A DNA stretch of 34,343 bases from Candidatus Altarchaeota archaeon (GTDB lineage Archaea; Altiarchaeota; Altiarchaeia; IMC4; QMZM01): the NCBI GenBank assembly GCA_016931955.1, contig JAFGDV010000040.1, positions 1 to 34,343 on the forward strand. Direction: 5' to 3'. The notes below the pieces were generated by a model. That model saw nothing but the letters and a program-made list of their open reading frames with translations. It did no database searches and was not told the origin of the DNA. Positions 1 to 7,536 of this stretch are shown piece by piece (position 1 is the stretch's first letter; each line of letters begins with the position of its first letter). Made by a program: the position numbers and the translations under genes.

Positions 1-30
1 TACACGCAAGACAAGCGAACACTAACATAG

Positions 31-74
31 TTCGCAATTCCTCCGTGGACTAAAGTCCACGGTACCCTTGCGAA
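31..74. promoter_or_regulatory. Two-tier hairpin just upstream of the M42 peptidase gene
   Basis: Inner arms CCGTGGAC (43-50) and GTCCACGG (55-62) enclose a 4-base loop. Outer arms TTCGCAA (31-37) and TTGCGAA (68-74) enclose the inner stem. The structure ends 7 bases before the ATG at 82, where an SD would normally lie. It could be a translational control hairpin, the terminator of an upstream gene outside the window, or the edge of a repeat. Only the inverted repeats are seen directly. Confidence 0.6.
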
Positions 75-81
75 AATTGTA

Positions 82-1110
82 ATGGAACTACTCAAGCAGC
101 TCTGTGAAGCAGCCGGAATCTCTGGCTACGAGAAAAATGTCGCAGAGGTAATGAAGAGGGAATTAGCTAAGACTTGCGATAAAGTAGAAATAGACGGCTT
201 TGGTAACATAATAGCGACTAAAGGGAAGGGCAAAACGACGATAATGATTGCAGCACATATGGACGAAATAGGCTTGATGGTGAAGCACATAGATGAAAAG
301 GGCTTTCTAAACTTCATAAAGATTGGTGGAATAGACGACAGGGTGCTAATAGACCAACGGGTAAATATAAGGACAAAGAAGGGTGACATTTGTGGTATAG
401 TAGGCTCTAAGCCACCCCACCTGCAGAAAGAGGAGGAAAAAAAGAAGATCGTAAAACACGATGAATTGTTTATCGACATCGGCGCAAAAGACCAGAGGGA
501 AGCCCAGAAGATGGTCGAAGTAGGTGATCCAGTAATATTCGAGCCGAACTTCGGTCAACTGACGAAGGAAGTCTACTATGGAAAGGCTATAGACAACAGA
601 CTAGGTTGCTATATCCTGCTAAAGGTCATGGAGGGGATACCAAAGAATATCAAATCAAGGATATATGCAGTAGGAACGGTACAGGAGGAGGTTGGGTTGA
701 AGGGGGCAAGAGTATCCGCATTCAAGTTGAACCCAGATTACGCGTTTGCGGTAGATACAACCATAGCAGGGGATACCCCAAACATAAAGAAGACCGAATC
801 CAGTCTGAAGATCGGCCACGGCCCCGCTATAACAATCACCGAAGCCTCAGGTAGGGGGGTGATAACACACCCTAGATTACGGGAGTTCCTAACGAAAACA
901 GCCAAAAAATACAAGATACCCTACCAGGTTGACGTACTAGAGGGCGGGATGACGGATGGGGCTGTGATATACCTCACCCGCGAAGGCATACCAACAGGAG
1001 TGGTATCAATAGCAAGCAGATACATTCATGGAGCCACAGGAGTCTTCAATATGAAAGACGTAGAAAACGCGATAAGGCTTCTAACAAAGGCGCTGATTGA
1101 ATTAAGGTAA
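82..1110 (+). CDS. M42 family metallopeptidase (TET/deblocking aminopeptidase-like)
   Basis: Cytosolic co-catalytic metallo-aminopeptidase of the M42 family (FrvX/TET type), which trims peptides from the N-terminus and in archaea typically forms large tetrahedral complexes. The metal and catalytic motifs are all present: AAHMDE with H59 and D61, KAIDNR with D171, the EE pair E202/E203 in VQEEVG, AVDTT with D225, and H316 in SRYIHG. At 342 residues it has full family length. The ATG at 82 has no clear SD and directly follows a hairpin. It precedes the proteasome alpha gene, so peptide degradation and proteasome functions are adjacent. Exact substrate preference cannot be read from the sequence; annotation as endoglucanase, common for this family, is unlikely. 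Confidence 0.93.
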   Translation: MELLKQLCEAAGISGYEKNVAEVMKRELAKTCDKVEIDGFGNIIATKGKGKTTIMIAAHMDEIGLMVKHIDEKGFLNFIKIGGIDDRVLIDQRVNIRTKKGDICGIVGSKPPHLQKEEEKKKIVKHDELFIDIGAKDQREAQKMVEVGDPVIFEPNFGQLTKEVYYGKAIDNRLGCYILLKVMEGIPKNIKSRIYAVGTVQEEVGLKGARVSAFKLNPDYAFAVDTTIAGDTPNIKKTESSLKIGHGPAITITEASGRGVITHPRLREFLTKTAKKYKIPYQVDVLEGGMTDGAVIYLTREGIPTGVVSIASRYIHGATGVFNMKDVENAIRLLTKALIELR

Positions 1111-1119
1111 GGGGGGACC

Positions 1120-1154
1120 TTTTTAATTAAGGAAACCCATGTAATATAAAAGGA
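1120..1154 (+). promoter_or_regulatory. Likely promoter and SD of the proteasome/exosome operon
   Basis: A TATA-like tract CTTTTTAATTAAGG lies at 1120-1132. An AAAGGAG Shine-Dalgarno (1148-1154) precedes the ATG at 1165 by 10 bases. The 54-base gap after the peptidase gene and the TATA box suggest that a new transcript starts here. Confidence 0.5.
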
Positions 1155-1164
1155 GAATAAAAAA

Positions 1165-1914
1165 ATGTATCCAACAGGACCAGCAGCATACGACCGAGCA
1201 ATTACTGTGTTCAGCCCAGATGGGAGGCTTTTCCAGGTAGAATATGCGAGGGAGGCGGTTAAGCGGGGGACAACAGCATGTGGTGTGACATACAACGAAG
1301 GCGTTTTGTTGGCGGTAGATAAAAGCATAAGCTCTAAGCTAATCGTCCCAAGATCAATAGAAAAAATATTTCAGATAGATGAACACATAGGAATAGCAAC
1401 CTCGGGATTAGTTGCGGACGCAAGAAGGCTTATAGAGGACGCACGGATAAAGGCACAGAGAAACAAGGTAGCCTACGGCGAACCCATAAGCATCCAAGCC
1501 CTCACCAGAGAAATATGTGACATAAAACAAGCATATACACAGTATGGTGGAGCGCGGCCCTTCGGAACCGCCCTGCTCATAGCAGGGGTGAACGAACAAC
1601 CCTGCCTCTTTGAGACAGATCCCTCTGGGGCATTCACGGAGTACACCGCAACTGCTATAGGAACAGGGAAAACCGATGTAGAGAAGATCTTTGAGAAGGA
1701 TTATAAAACCAACATGACAAAAAAAGAGGCCGTAGAACTTGTACTTAGAGGGCTTGCAAGGGTTGCAGAGAAGAAGCTCAAGGAAGAATACTTGGAGATA
1801 ATAACCATAGACTCAAAGAGAAAGTATCAGGAGATGAAAAAGGAGGAAATAGCCAAATACCTCAAAGACATAGGGGATAAACCAGGCAAAGAAGAAAAAT
1901 CTCCTGAAGAATAA
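1165..1914 (+). CDS. psmA: Proteasome alpha subunit
   Basis: Structural alpha subunit of the archaeal 20S proteasome. Seven copies form the outer ring that gates the proteolytic chamber. The alpha-type N-terminal signature is clear: YDRAITVFSPDGRLFQVEYA spans about residues 9-28, followed by AVKRGTTACGV. RPFGTALLIAGV lies near residue 132. The N-terminus keeps the gating YDRA motif. The length of 249 residues is typical, and the C-terminal tail is charged. A strong AAAGGAG SD supports the ATG at 1165. It leads the run psmA-SBDS-rrp4-rrp41-rrp42, the archaeal exosome superoperon that couples protein and RNA turnover. The beta subunit gene is not in the window. Confidence 0.97.
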   Translation: MYPTGPAAYDRAITVFSPDGRLFQVEYAREAVKRGTTACGVTYNEGVLLAVDKSISSKLIVPRSIEKIFQIDEHIGIATSGLVADARRLIEDARIKAQRNKVAYGEPISIQALTREICDIKQAYTQYGGARPFGTALLIAGVNEQPCLFETDPSGAFTEYTATAIGTGKTDVEKIFEKDYKTNMTKKEAVELVLRGLARVAEKKLKEEYLEIITIDSKRKYQEMKKEEIAKYLKDIGDKPGKEEKSPEE

Positions 1915-1959
1915 CGCTCAAACTGATTTACTACCTGATTGGATACAAGAAATGAGAAG

Positions 1960-2655
1960 ATGGTCAGTTTAGATGGGGCAGTTATTGCAAGGCTGAAGAC
2001 GCATGGGGAAACCTTTGAGCTTTATGTCGACCCCGACTTAGCGCTCAAATACAGGGAAGGAGAAAACGTGGATTTAAACAATTTGCTGGCAGTCCAGACG
2101 GTATTCAAAAACGTAAGCACCGGAGAAAAGGCATCACAGCAGGCTATGGAGAAGATATTCGAGACAACAGACATCAAAACAATAACGGACAAGATACTGA
2201 AGAAGGGCGAAATCCACCTGACAACTGAACAGAGAAAGAAAAAAGCAGAGGAAAAAAGAAGGCAGATAGTGACAATAATCACAAGAAATGCCATAAATCC
2301 TCAGACAGGAAAACCACATCCTGCGGCGAGAATAGAGAAAGCGTTGGAAGAGGCTAAGGTAAACATAAACATGACGAAAAGCGTAGAAGAGCAGATCGAA
2401 TCAGTGCTGAAGGCGATAAAGCCGATAATCCCCATAAAGTTCACAACCGTAACCTATGCAGTGAGAATACCTGCACAATATGCTGGAAGCTGCTATGGAC
2501 AGTTTAGGGAGTACGGGGAAATAAAAAAGGAGGACTGGGATAAAAACGGGAACCTTTTGTTCCTCATAGAGATGCCTGCTGGATTGCAAGATGAATTTTA
2601 TAGCAGGCTTAATGGATTAACTCATGGAGAAGTCCAGACAAAGATCATAAGATAA
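1960..2655 (+). CDS. Ribosome maturation protein SBDS homolog (Sdo1)
   Basis: Archaeal SBDS family protein. In eukaryotes its orthologue works with an EF2-like GTPase to release eIF6 from the 60S subunit, and a role in large-subunit maturation is inferred here. The N-terminal FYSH domain (VSLDGAVIARLKTHGETFELYVDPDLA) is followed by the helical middle domain with the conserved stretch around NAINPQTGKPHP (about residues 109-120) and a ferredoxin-like C-terminal domain. I place the start at the ATG at 1960, which gives 231 residues beginning MVSLD as in relatives. An upstream in-frame TTG at 1939 would add seven non-conserved residues. It sits between psmA and rrp4, its usual place. Confidence 0.93.
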   Translation: MVSLDGAVIARLKTHGETFELYVDPDLALKYREGENVDLNNLLAVQTVFKNVSTGEKASQQAMEKIFETTDIKTITDKILKKGEIHLTTEQRKKKAEEKRRQIVTIITRNAINPQTGKPHPAARIEKALEEAKVNINMTKSVEEQIESVLKAIKPIIPIKFTTVTYAVRIPAQYAGSCYGQFREYGEIKKEDWDKNGNLLFLIEMPAGLQDEFYSRLNGLTHGEVQTKIIR

Positions 2656-2677
2656 AGATTCTTGAGAAGGTGAATAC

Positions 2678-3331
2678 ATGCTGCACATCAAAGACAGGGA
2701 AATAGTAATCCCCGGCCAGCTGATGGGGGATAACATAAGACACGACATAAACTGTTTCCATGAGAAAGACAAGGTCTACTCCTCTGTCCATGGTATGGTT
2801 AGAGTAGAGGACAACTACGTAAAGATCATTCCATCAACAGGGTGGTATATGCCAAAGGAGGGAGACCTGATAATAGGAGTGATAACAGAGGTCTTGACGG
2901 GCTGGTGGGCCGTGGACATAAGAGTGCCGAACATATGCAGCCTTCGTGGGGAAGAAATGACCCGGGATCCGTTGAACGTTGACTTGAGCCAATACTTTAA
3001 TGTGGGCGACGTCATCAGCGCAAAGATCTTGGAAGTGGACGAGGTAAACGCCTGCCATCTGACGAGACCGTGGAAGTTGGAAGGCGGCATCACCGTCAAC
3101 GTAAACCCTAAAAGGGTGCCCAGGGTCGTTGGCAAAAAAAGATCTATGCTGAACATAATAAAGGAAAAAACTGGGAGCAAAATAATCGTCGGACAAAACG
3201 GTTGGATATGGGTGAAGGAAGGAAAAACAGAACTCGCAATCAGGACGATAAGGAAGATAGAGAAGGAGGCTCAGACTCATGGCCTCACCGACAGAATCAC
3301 AGAAATGCTTGAAAGAGAGGTAGGTAAATAA
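2678..3331 (+). CDS. rrp4: Exosome complex RNA-binding protein Rrp4
   Basis: RNA-binding cap subunit of the archaeal exosome. It sits on the Rrp41/Rrp42 hexamer and feeds RNA, especially A-rich ends, into the phosphorolytic core. The domain order is visible: an N-terminal beta domain (ending near residue 60), an S1 domain with [11 protein letters not shown] and [11 protein letters not shown], then a KH domain containing the [21 protein letters not shown] region near residues 158-180. The length of 217 residues is typical. The SD GAAGGTG lies 8 bases upstream of the ATG. The stop is followed one base later by the rrp41 start, which implies tight co-translation. Confidence 0.96.
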   Translation: MLHIKDREIVIPGQLMGDNIRHDINCFHEKDKVYSSVHGMVRVEDNYVKIIPSTGWYMPKEGDLIIGVITEVLTGWWAVDIRVPNICSLRGEEMTRDPLNVDLSQYFNVGDVISAKILEVDEVNACHLTRPWKLEGGITVNVNPKRVPRVVGKKRSMLNIIKEKTGSKIIVGQNGWIWVKEGKTELAIRTIRKIEKEAQTHGLTDRITEMLEREVGK

Positions 3332-3332
3332 A

Positions 3333-4061
3333 ATGGAAAAACCAGATATGGAACTCATCAAAGACGGGAAAAGACTGGACGGTAGAAGACCAGACGAACT
3401 CAGGGAGATAAAGATTGAAGTAGGTGTGCTGAAAAGGGCGACGGGCTCAGCATACGTTGAATGGGGTAAAAATAAGGTCTTAGCAGCCGTATATGGCCCG
3501 AGAGAGCTGCATCCAAAGTTCTTGAGGAACCCAACGAAGGCTGTCCTGAGATGCATATACAACCTTGCGCCATTCTCCGTAGAAGACAGGAAGAGGCCCG
3601 GACCCGACAGGAGGTCCGTTGAAATATCCAAGGTCAGCGCCGAAGCTTTAAGCTCCGTTGTCATGCTTGAGAGATACCCCAACGCAGGCATAGACGTCTA
3701 CATTGAGATACTGCAAGCGGATGCAGGAACAAGGTGCGTAGGTCTAACTGCAGCATCCGTCGCACTAGCAGACGCTGGAATCCCGATGAAAGACATAGTT
3801 GCGGCATGCGCCGCAGGAAAGATTAGCGGAGAAATCGTGCTCGACCTGATGAAAGAAGAAGACAACTACGGAGAAAGCGATCTACCCATTGCGGTGATGT
3901 CAAGGAAAAAAGATGTCGTCTTGTTGCAAATGGACGGAAAACTAACGCGAGAGGAATTCAAAAAAGCCTACGAGCTTGCGGTAAACGGCGCAACACAGGT
4001 CTATGAGATACAGAAGGCAGCTCTATTGAAGAGCGTAAACGATGTCAAGATTGAGGGATAG
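3333..4061 (+). CDS. rrp41: Exosome complex exonuclease subunit Rrp41
   Basis: Catalytic RNase PH-fold subunit of the archaeal exosome. It degrades RNA 3' to 5' by phosphorolysis and can add heteropolymeric tails in reverse. The RNase PH signature starts at [17 protein letters not shown]-like elements ([11 protein letters not shown]) and acidic D177 and D183 in DNYGESDLP lie where the family's catalytic acids are found. The length of 242 residues is normal. The ATG at 3333 starts one base after the rrp4 stop, and the gene ends three bases before rrp42. The retained acids and the position before rrp42 identify it as the active partner rather than the inactive one. Confidence 0.96.
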   Translation: MEKPDMELIKDGKRLDGRRPDELREIKIEVGVLKRATGSAYVEWGKNKVLAAVYGPRELHPKFLRNPTKAVLRCIYNLAPFSVEDRKRPGPDRRSVEISKVSAEALSSVVMLERYPNAGIDVYIEILQADAGTRCVGLTAASVALADAGIPMKDIVAACAAGKISGEIVLDLMKEEDNYGESDLPIAVMSRKKDVVLLQMDGKLTREEFKKAYELAVNGATQVYEIQKAALLKSVNDVKIEG

Positions 4062-4064
4062 AAA

Positions 4065-4844
4065 ATGGACATAGAAGCATACCTAAGAAGGGATTACGTC
4101 ACCAACCTAATCAAGGAAGGTAAGAGACTGGACAACAGAAAATTTGATGAATACCGGAAATTGGAGATCAATAAGGGATACGTTGGCGAGAAAGCCGACG
4201 GATCGGCTTATGTCTCATTAGGCGACACCAAGGTCTTGGTTGGGATAAGCATGGATGTTGGAGAGCCATACCCTGATGCACCCACTTCTGGGGTGATGAC
4301 CGTGAATGCTGAACTGAGACCGATGGCGTCACCACACTTCGAGGCTGGTCCCCCTGGAGAGGAAGCCACCGAGCTTGCTAGAGTGGTGGATCGAGGTATC
4401 CGCGAGTCGGGAGCGATCGACACAGAAAAACTCTTTATAGAGGAAGACAAGGTCTGGGTCGTCTTCGTAGACATCCACGTGTTGGATCACTACGGGAACA
4501 TGATAGATGCTTCTGGGATAGGTGCGATAGCAGCATTACTCGATGCTAAGATCCCAAAATACGAGGACAATAAGATTATTCGGGGAGAACATACCGTAAA
4601 ATTGCCCGTAACCTGCACGCCAATCCCTTGCACCACCGCGAAGATAGCTGACTGCGTAATCGTCGATCCTGACATGGACGAGGAATATGCTATGGACTCC
4701 AGGCTTACTGTAGCGACAACAGACACTATAAACGCGATGCAAAAAGGGGGGCAAGGAACCCTGAGAGAAGAGGAGGTATTAGATGCTATTGACCTCTCAT
4801 TTAAATGCGCCAAGGACATAAGAAGGCTAGTAGAGGGGAACTAG
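4065..4844 (+). CDS. rrp42: Exosome complex component Rrp42
   Basis: Non-catalytic RNase PH-like subunit that alternates with Rrp41 in the hexameric exosome ring. It contributes to RNA binding and activates its partner. The sequence keeps the fold landmarks KRLDNRKFDEYR near residue 24, the GPPGEEATELARVVDRGIRES segment near residues 96-116 and the C-terminal TINAMQKGGQGTLREEEV. The catalytic acid pair seen in Rrp41 is not preserved as such. The length of 259 residues is typical. It closes the operon. Its TAG stop lies in CTAG (4841-4844), which also encodes the stop of the opposite-strand gene. Confidence 0.96.
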   Translation: MDIEAYLRRDYVTNLIKEGKRLDNRKFDEYRKLEINKGYVGEKADGSAYVSLGDTKVLVGISMDVGEPYPDAPTSGVMTVNAELRPMASPHFEAGPPGEEATELARVVDRGIRESGAIDTEKLFIEEDKVWVVFVDIHVLDHYGNMIDASGIGAIAALLDAKIPKYEDNKIIRGEHTVKLPVTCTPIPCTTAKIADCVIVDPDMDEEYAMDSRLTVATTDTINAMQKGGQGTLREEEVLDAIDLSFKCAKDIRRLVEGN

Positions 4845-6124
4845 GTTCTCCTCTCCCATTTCTCAAGCCTTAGAACCTTGGAAAGCGTGCTGCCTTCCCT
4901 TATCTCTTTTCTTATCCTGTTCTCTTTTTCAGATACATCCAATGCCCTGTTAGCGACCTCGACCGCCTTTTCTTGGGGTATTACGATGACTCCGTCCATG
5001 TCGCCGACAATAAAGTCACCGGGTTTTACAGATAAACCACCGCATGTTATTGGAACATTAATCTCACCAAAACCCTTAGGTTCACCCGCAGCAGGCTTCA
5101 CTTCGCGTGCAAATACTTGGAACCCAATTTGTCTTATATCCTCCAGGTCACGAACCGCTCCATCTATAACCACAGCAACAATGCCCTTTATCTTACAGCT
5201 CCACGATGCCAGCTCACCCCACACAGCCTTCCCCGTGCCCCCGGCGTCAATAACCAATATGTCGCCTTTCCCAGCAACATCTATTGCTTCAACAGGCTTC
5301 GCCCAGTCGCCTGGATAGGTTCTCACGGTAACGGCCTTCCCAACAACTCTCCGGGTGCAGGAAAAAGGCATTATACCCTCCATTACGCCCGAACGATGCA
5401 TGGCATCTGCTATGTTAGCAGTCGATACCTTACCAAGTGTCTTTAAAGGATCCATGTATTTCTTATACAACCTGGTCTTTATCGGCTTACCCTCCCTGAC
5501 GGCTTTTCTTATCAGTTCAGTAGCCTTCCGAGCATCCCCTGCCTTGGTTATTGCCCCACCAACTATTATAATGGATGCACCGGCGTTAACCGCTTTGGGA
5601 GCAGTCTCCGAGTTTATTCCGCCCGCGACCGCTAATGGAGTCTTCACTAAGTTAGAGATCTTCCTCAATTCAGAGATCGGATCAACACCCCTCATCTGCT
5701 GGTCAATGCCTACGTGGACACAGATATAATCCACCCCAAACCCTTCCAGTTCTTTAGCCCTTTTTTCCATGTCGTCAACATTCAACATATCCACCATCAG
5801 TTCGCAGCCGTAGTTTCTCGCCGCCTCAGCAGCCTCTTTTATCGTAGAATCGTCTGCAACACCCAGTAAGATGATTACGTCTGCGCCGGCTTTTGCTGCT
5901 GACTCGACCTCTACTCTGCCAACATCCATTGTCTTCATATCCGCTATAATCCTGTGCTTTGGGAACCTCTTCTTCATCTCTCGGACGGCTTTTAAGCCTT
6001 CAGATTTTATCAAGGAAGTACCCACCTCGATCCAGTCAGCTCCACCTTCAACAGACTCTTCGGCGAGCTTTACGGCCCTGTGGAGGTCCAGGAAATCCAA
6101 CGCAACCTGAAGCTTCGCTTTCAT
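4841..6124 (-). CDS. Bifunctional hexulose-6-phosphate synthase / RraA-like domain protein
   Basis: Fusion of a 3-hexulose-6-phosphate synthase TIM barrel (about residues 1-210; MKAKLQVALDFLDL, ADWIEVGT, IADMKTMD, VAGGINSET, GGAIT) with an RraA/4-hydroxy-4-methyl-2-oxoglutarate-aldolase-like domain (about residues 225-427; ISTANIADAM-type start, GDILVIDAGG, DGAVRDLE, GDFIVGDMDGVIVIP). HPS interconverts ribulose-5-phosphate plus formaldehyde with hexulose-6-phosphate. In archaea lacking the oxidative pentose phosphate pathway the reverse reaction supplies pentoses. The RraA half's role is uncertain. Such fusions are known in several euryarchaea. I chose the ATG at 6124 because the HPS fold begins there; the reading frame extends upstream without conserved sequence. 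It overlaps the convergent rrp42 by 4 bases. Confidence 0.9.
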   Translation of the reverse strand: MKAKLQVALDFLDLHRAVKLAEESVEGGADWIEVGTSLIKSEGLKAVREMKKRFPKHRIIADMKTMDVGRVEVESAAKAGADVIILLGVADDSTIKEAAEAARNYGCELMVDMLNVDDMEKRAKELEGFGVDYICVHVGIDQQMRGVDPISELRKISNLVKTPLAVAGGINSETAPKAVNAGASIIIVGGAITKAGDARKATELIRKAVREGKPIKTRLYKKYMDPLKTLGKVSTANIADAMHRSGVMEGIMPFSCTRRVVGKAVTVRTYPGDWAKPVEAIDVAGKGDILVIDAGGTGKAVWGELASWSCKIKGIVAVVIDGAVRDLEDIRQIGFQVFAREVKPAAGEPKGFGEINVPITCGGLSVKPGDFIVGDMDGVIVIPQEKAVEVANRALDVSEKENRIRKEIREGSTLSKVLRLEKWERRT

Positions 6125-6162
6125 CCTATTTGTATATATGTAACCTGAGACAAGAAAAAAGA

Positions 6163-6175
6163 CCATTTTTAAAAG
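6163..6175. promoter_or_regulatory. Symmetric TATA-like box between HPS/RraA and mscS
   Basis: The tract ATTTTTAAAAG is near-palindromic and lies between the divergent starts at 6124 (-) and 6195 (+). It is about 26 bases upstream of the mscS ATG, which would make that transcript leaderless, and about 40 bases upstream of the other start. It could serve either strand. This is inferred from spacing only. Confidence 0.4.
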
Positions 6176-6194
6176 AAAAATCTTATGGGTTAAC

Positions 6195-7289
6195 ATGAAT
6201 GAAACAATAACATTATTCGACACCATCCTAAACCAGGTAGGAATCGAGAAGTCCCAATACAGCGGATACGACTCAATCATAGTCTTCGCAGCCATCGTCG
6301 TCGCCTCACTGATTGCCGCAAAAATAGTATACTGGATCATAGAAAGATACGTGAAAATATTCGCCAAAAAAACAAAATCGGAAATAGACGATCTCATCCT
6401 GAGGATAATACAGAAGCCATTATATTACATAATAATACTCCTCGGCTTCGAGTTTGCAGTTAGGACAATAGAGCTCTCTGCAATCATCCAAGAAACCATC
6501 GCAACCCTCGTCTCAGCAGGTATAATAGCAATAGGTGCTTGGTTCATCGCAGACATAGTTGACGTGATCCTTGTTGGGGTAGTAGGGAAAAAGATTGCGG
6601 CAAAAACGCAGACCACTGCGGACGATGAAGCAATCCCATTCCTCTCAAAGGTTCTACGATTCACAATATACCTGCTGGCTTTCATAATCATCCTGGACCA
6701 GTTCAACATAGAGATAACCCCATTAGTTGCCAGTTTAGGCATAGCAGGATTCGCCATAGGCTTCGCAGCCAAAGACACCATAGGCAATCTACTGGCTGGA
6801 TTCTTCATACTCATGGACCGACCATTCGCCAAAGGGGATAGAATAGAGATCAAAGGCCACGTAGGGGAAGTAGTCGACATAGGGCTTAGAACGACCAGGA
6901 TAGAAACCCTAGACCACACATACGTGATAATCCCAAACGCAGACATCGTCTCCAACGAACTCATAAACTACGCACTACCCGACGTGCAGTTGAAGGTGAA
7001 GATCAACATAGGCGTAGCCTATGGAACAGACACCAAGAAGGTGAAGGAGATCCTACTCAAGATAGCCAAAAACGTAGATGACGTGATGAAAGAACCTACG
7101 CCAGCAGTATTTTTCACTGAATTCGGCGACTCCGCCCTCAACTTCCTGCTGATATTCTGGGTATCAGATTTCAGGAAAAAAATCTTTGCAATAGACGAAA
7201 TAAACACAAAAATGGACGAAGAATTCAAAAAACATGGGATAGAGATACCATACCCATGCAGAAACGTTTACATCCAGAAGGAATCTTAA
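6195..7289 (+). CDS. Mechanosensitive ion channel of the MscS family
   Basis: Small-conductance mechanosensitive channel that releases solutes on hypo-osmotic shock. Hydrophobic segments are visible near residues 26-48, 75-95, 100-127 and 152-172. They are followed by the Gly/Ala-rich pore-lining helix (ASLGIAGFAIGFAAKDTIGN, residues about 178-198), which leads into the MscS beta domain with DRPFAKGDRIEI and HVGEVVDIGLRTT. The C-terminal alpha/beta domain includes INIGVAYGTD and ends near residue 364, a usual length for a MscS with one or two extra N-terminal helices. It stands alone, divergent from the HPS fusion and followed by the hairpin-rich region at 7290-7536. Confidence 0.93.
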   Translation: MNETITLFDTILNQVGIEKSQYSGYDSIIVFAAIVVASLIAAKIVYWIIERYVKIFAKKTKSEIDDLILRIIQKPLYYIIILLGFEFAVRTIELSAIIQETIATLVSAGIIAIGAWFIADIVDVILVGVVGKKIAAKTQTTADDEAIPFLSKVLRFTIYLLAFIIILDQFNIEITPLVASLGIAGFAIGFAAKDTIGNLLAGFFILMDRPFAKGDRIEIKGHVGEVVDIGLRTTRIETLDHTYVIIPNADIVSNELINYALPDVQLKVKINIGVAYGTDTKKVKEILLKIAKNVDDVMKEPTPAVFFTEFGDSALNFLLIFWVSDFRKKIFAIDEINTKMDEEFKKHGIEIPYPCRNVYIQKES

Positions 7290-7302
7290 GCAACCTATGC
7301 TC

Positions 7303-7353
7303 TTCTTTTTTCTAAAAAGAAAGGCCGCATCACAGCCTTTTAGGAAAAGGCTG
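7303..7353. repeat. Two hairpins after mscS, including CAGCCTTTT/AAAAGGCTG
   Basis: TTCTTTTT (7303-7310) pairs with AAAAAGAA (7314-7321) and could end the mscS transcript. CAGCCTTTT (7333-7341) pairs with AAAAGGCTG (7345-7353). The second hairpin recurs almost exactly at 23196-23216, inside the disrupted gatE leader, with only the loop changed (AGG to AAG). This marks it as a dispersed palindromic repeat rather than a one-off terminator. Confidence 0.65.
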
Positions 7354-7356
7354 CCA

Positions 7357-7458
7357 GCAAGACCTATGGTCTTGTCTGAGTCGAAACCCGAAGGTCTCAC
7401 TCATTAGCAGGACGCAGCAGCATCCTGTCTGAGTCGATGCCGAAACCTCGCTCATCAA
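7357..7458. repeat. Imperfect tandem repeat, two units of about 50 bases
   Basis: Unit 1 (7357-7406) and unit 2 (7407-7458) both begin GCARGAC, carry TGTCTGAGTCGA in the middle, and end with CCGAA then CTC-CTCAT. Unit 1 also holds a 6-bp hairpin AAGACC/GGTCTT (7359-7373). The units lie between the 3' ends of two convergent genes and contain no plausible coding sequence. Function is unknown; a small structured RNA or part of a repeat element are both possible. Confidence 0.55.
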
Positions 7459-7461
7459 AGA

Positions 7462-7526
7462 GAATTTGCCGAAGGCAAATTCCTTTTCTTTTGGTGCAGC
7501 TTTTCTTTTAGAAAAAGAAAAGATGC
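7462..7526. repeat. Composite two-hairpin repeat element, copy A
   Basis: Hairpin 1 is GAATTTGCC (7462-7470) with GGCAAATTC (7474-7482). Then comes CTTTTCTTTTGGTGCAG, and hairpin 2 is CTTTTCTTTT (7500-7509) with AAAAGAAAAG (7513-7522), extended by GCA/TGC. The same order of a short hairpin, a CTTTCTTTTG spacer and an A/T-rich hairpin appears at 25129-25183 after gatE. It lies immediately downstream of the H-like gene on the minus strand and may also act as its terminator. Confidence 0.6.
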
Positions 7527-7536
7527 AAAGAAAGGG

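Noticed and set aside
2834-3691. 285-residue minus-strand reading frame across rrp4/rrp41
   Set aside because: It is opposite two well-conserved exosome genes and has no recognisable domain; it is a shadow frame.
6125-6397. 91-residue N-terminal extension of the HPS/RraA fusion
   Set aside because: It overlaps the mscS coding region on the other strand and is unlike any HPS; the TIM barrel starts at the ATG at 6124.
7357-7458. C/D box guide RNA pair in the tandem repeat
   Set aside because: The minus strand has a TTGATGA-like word in one unit, but the other unit has only a weak C-box match and no CTGA D box follows on that strand, so the C/D layout is not met.
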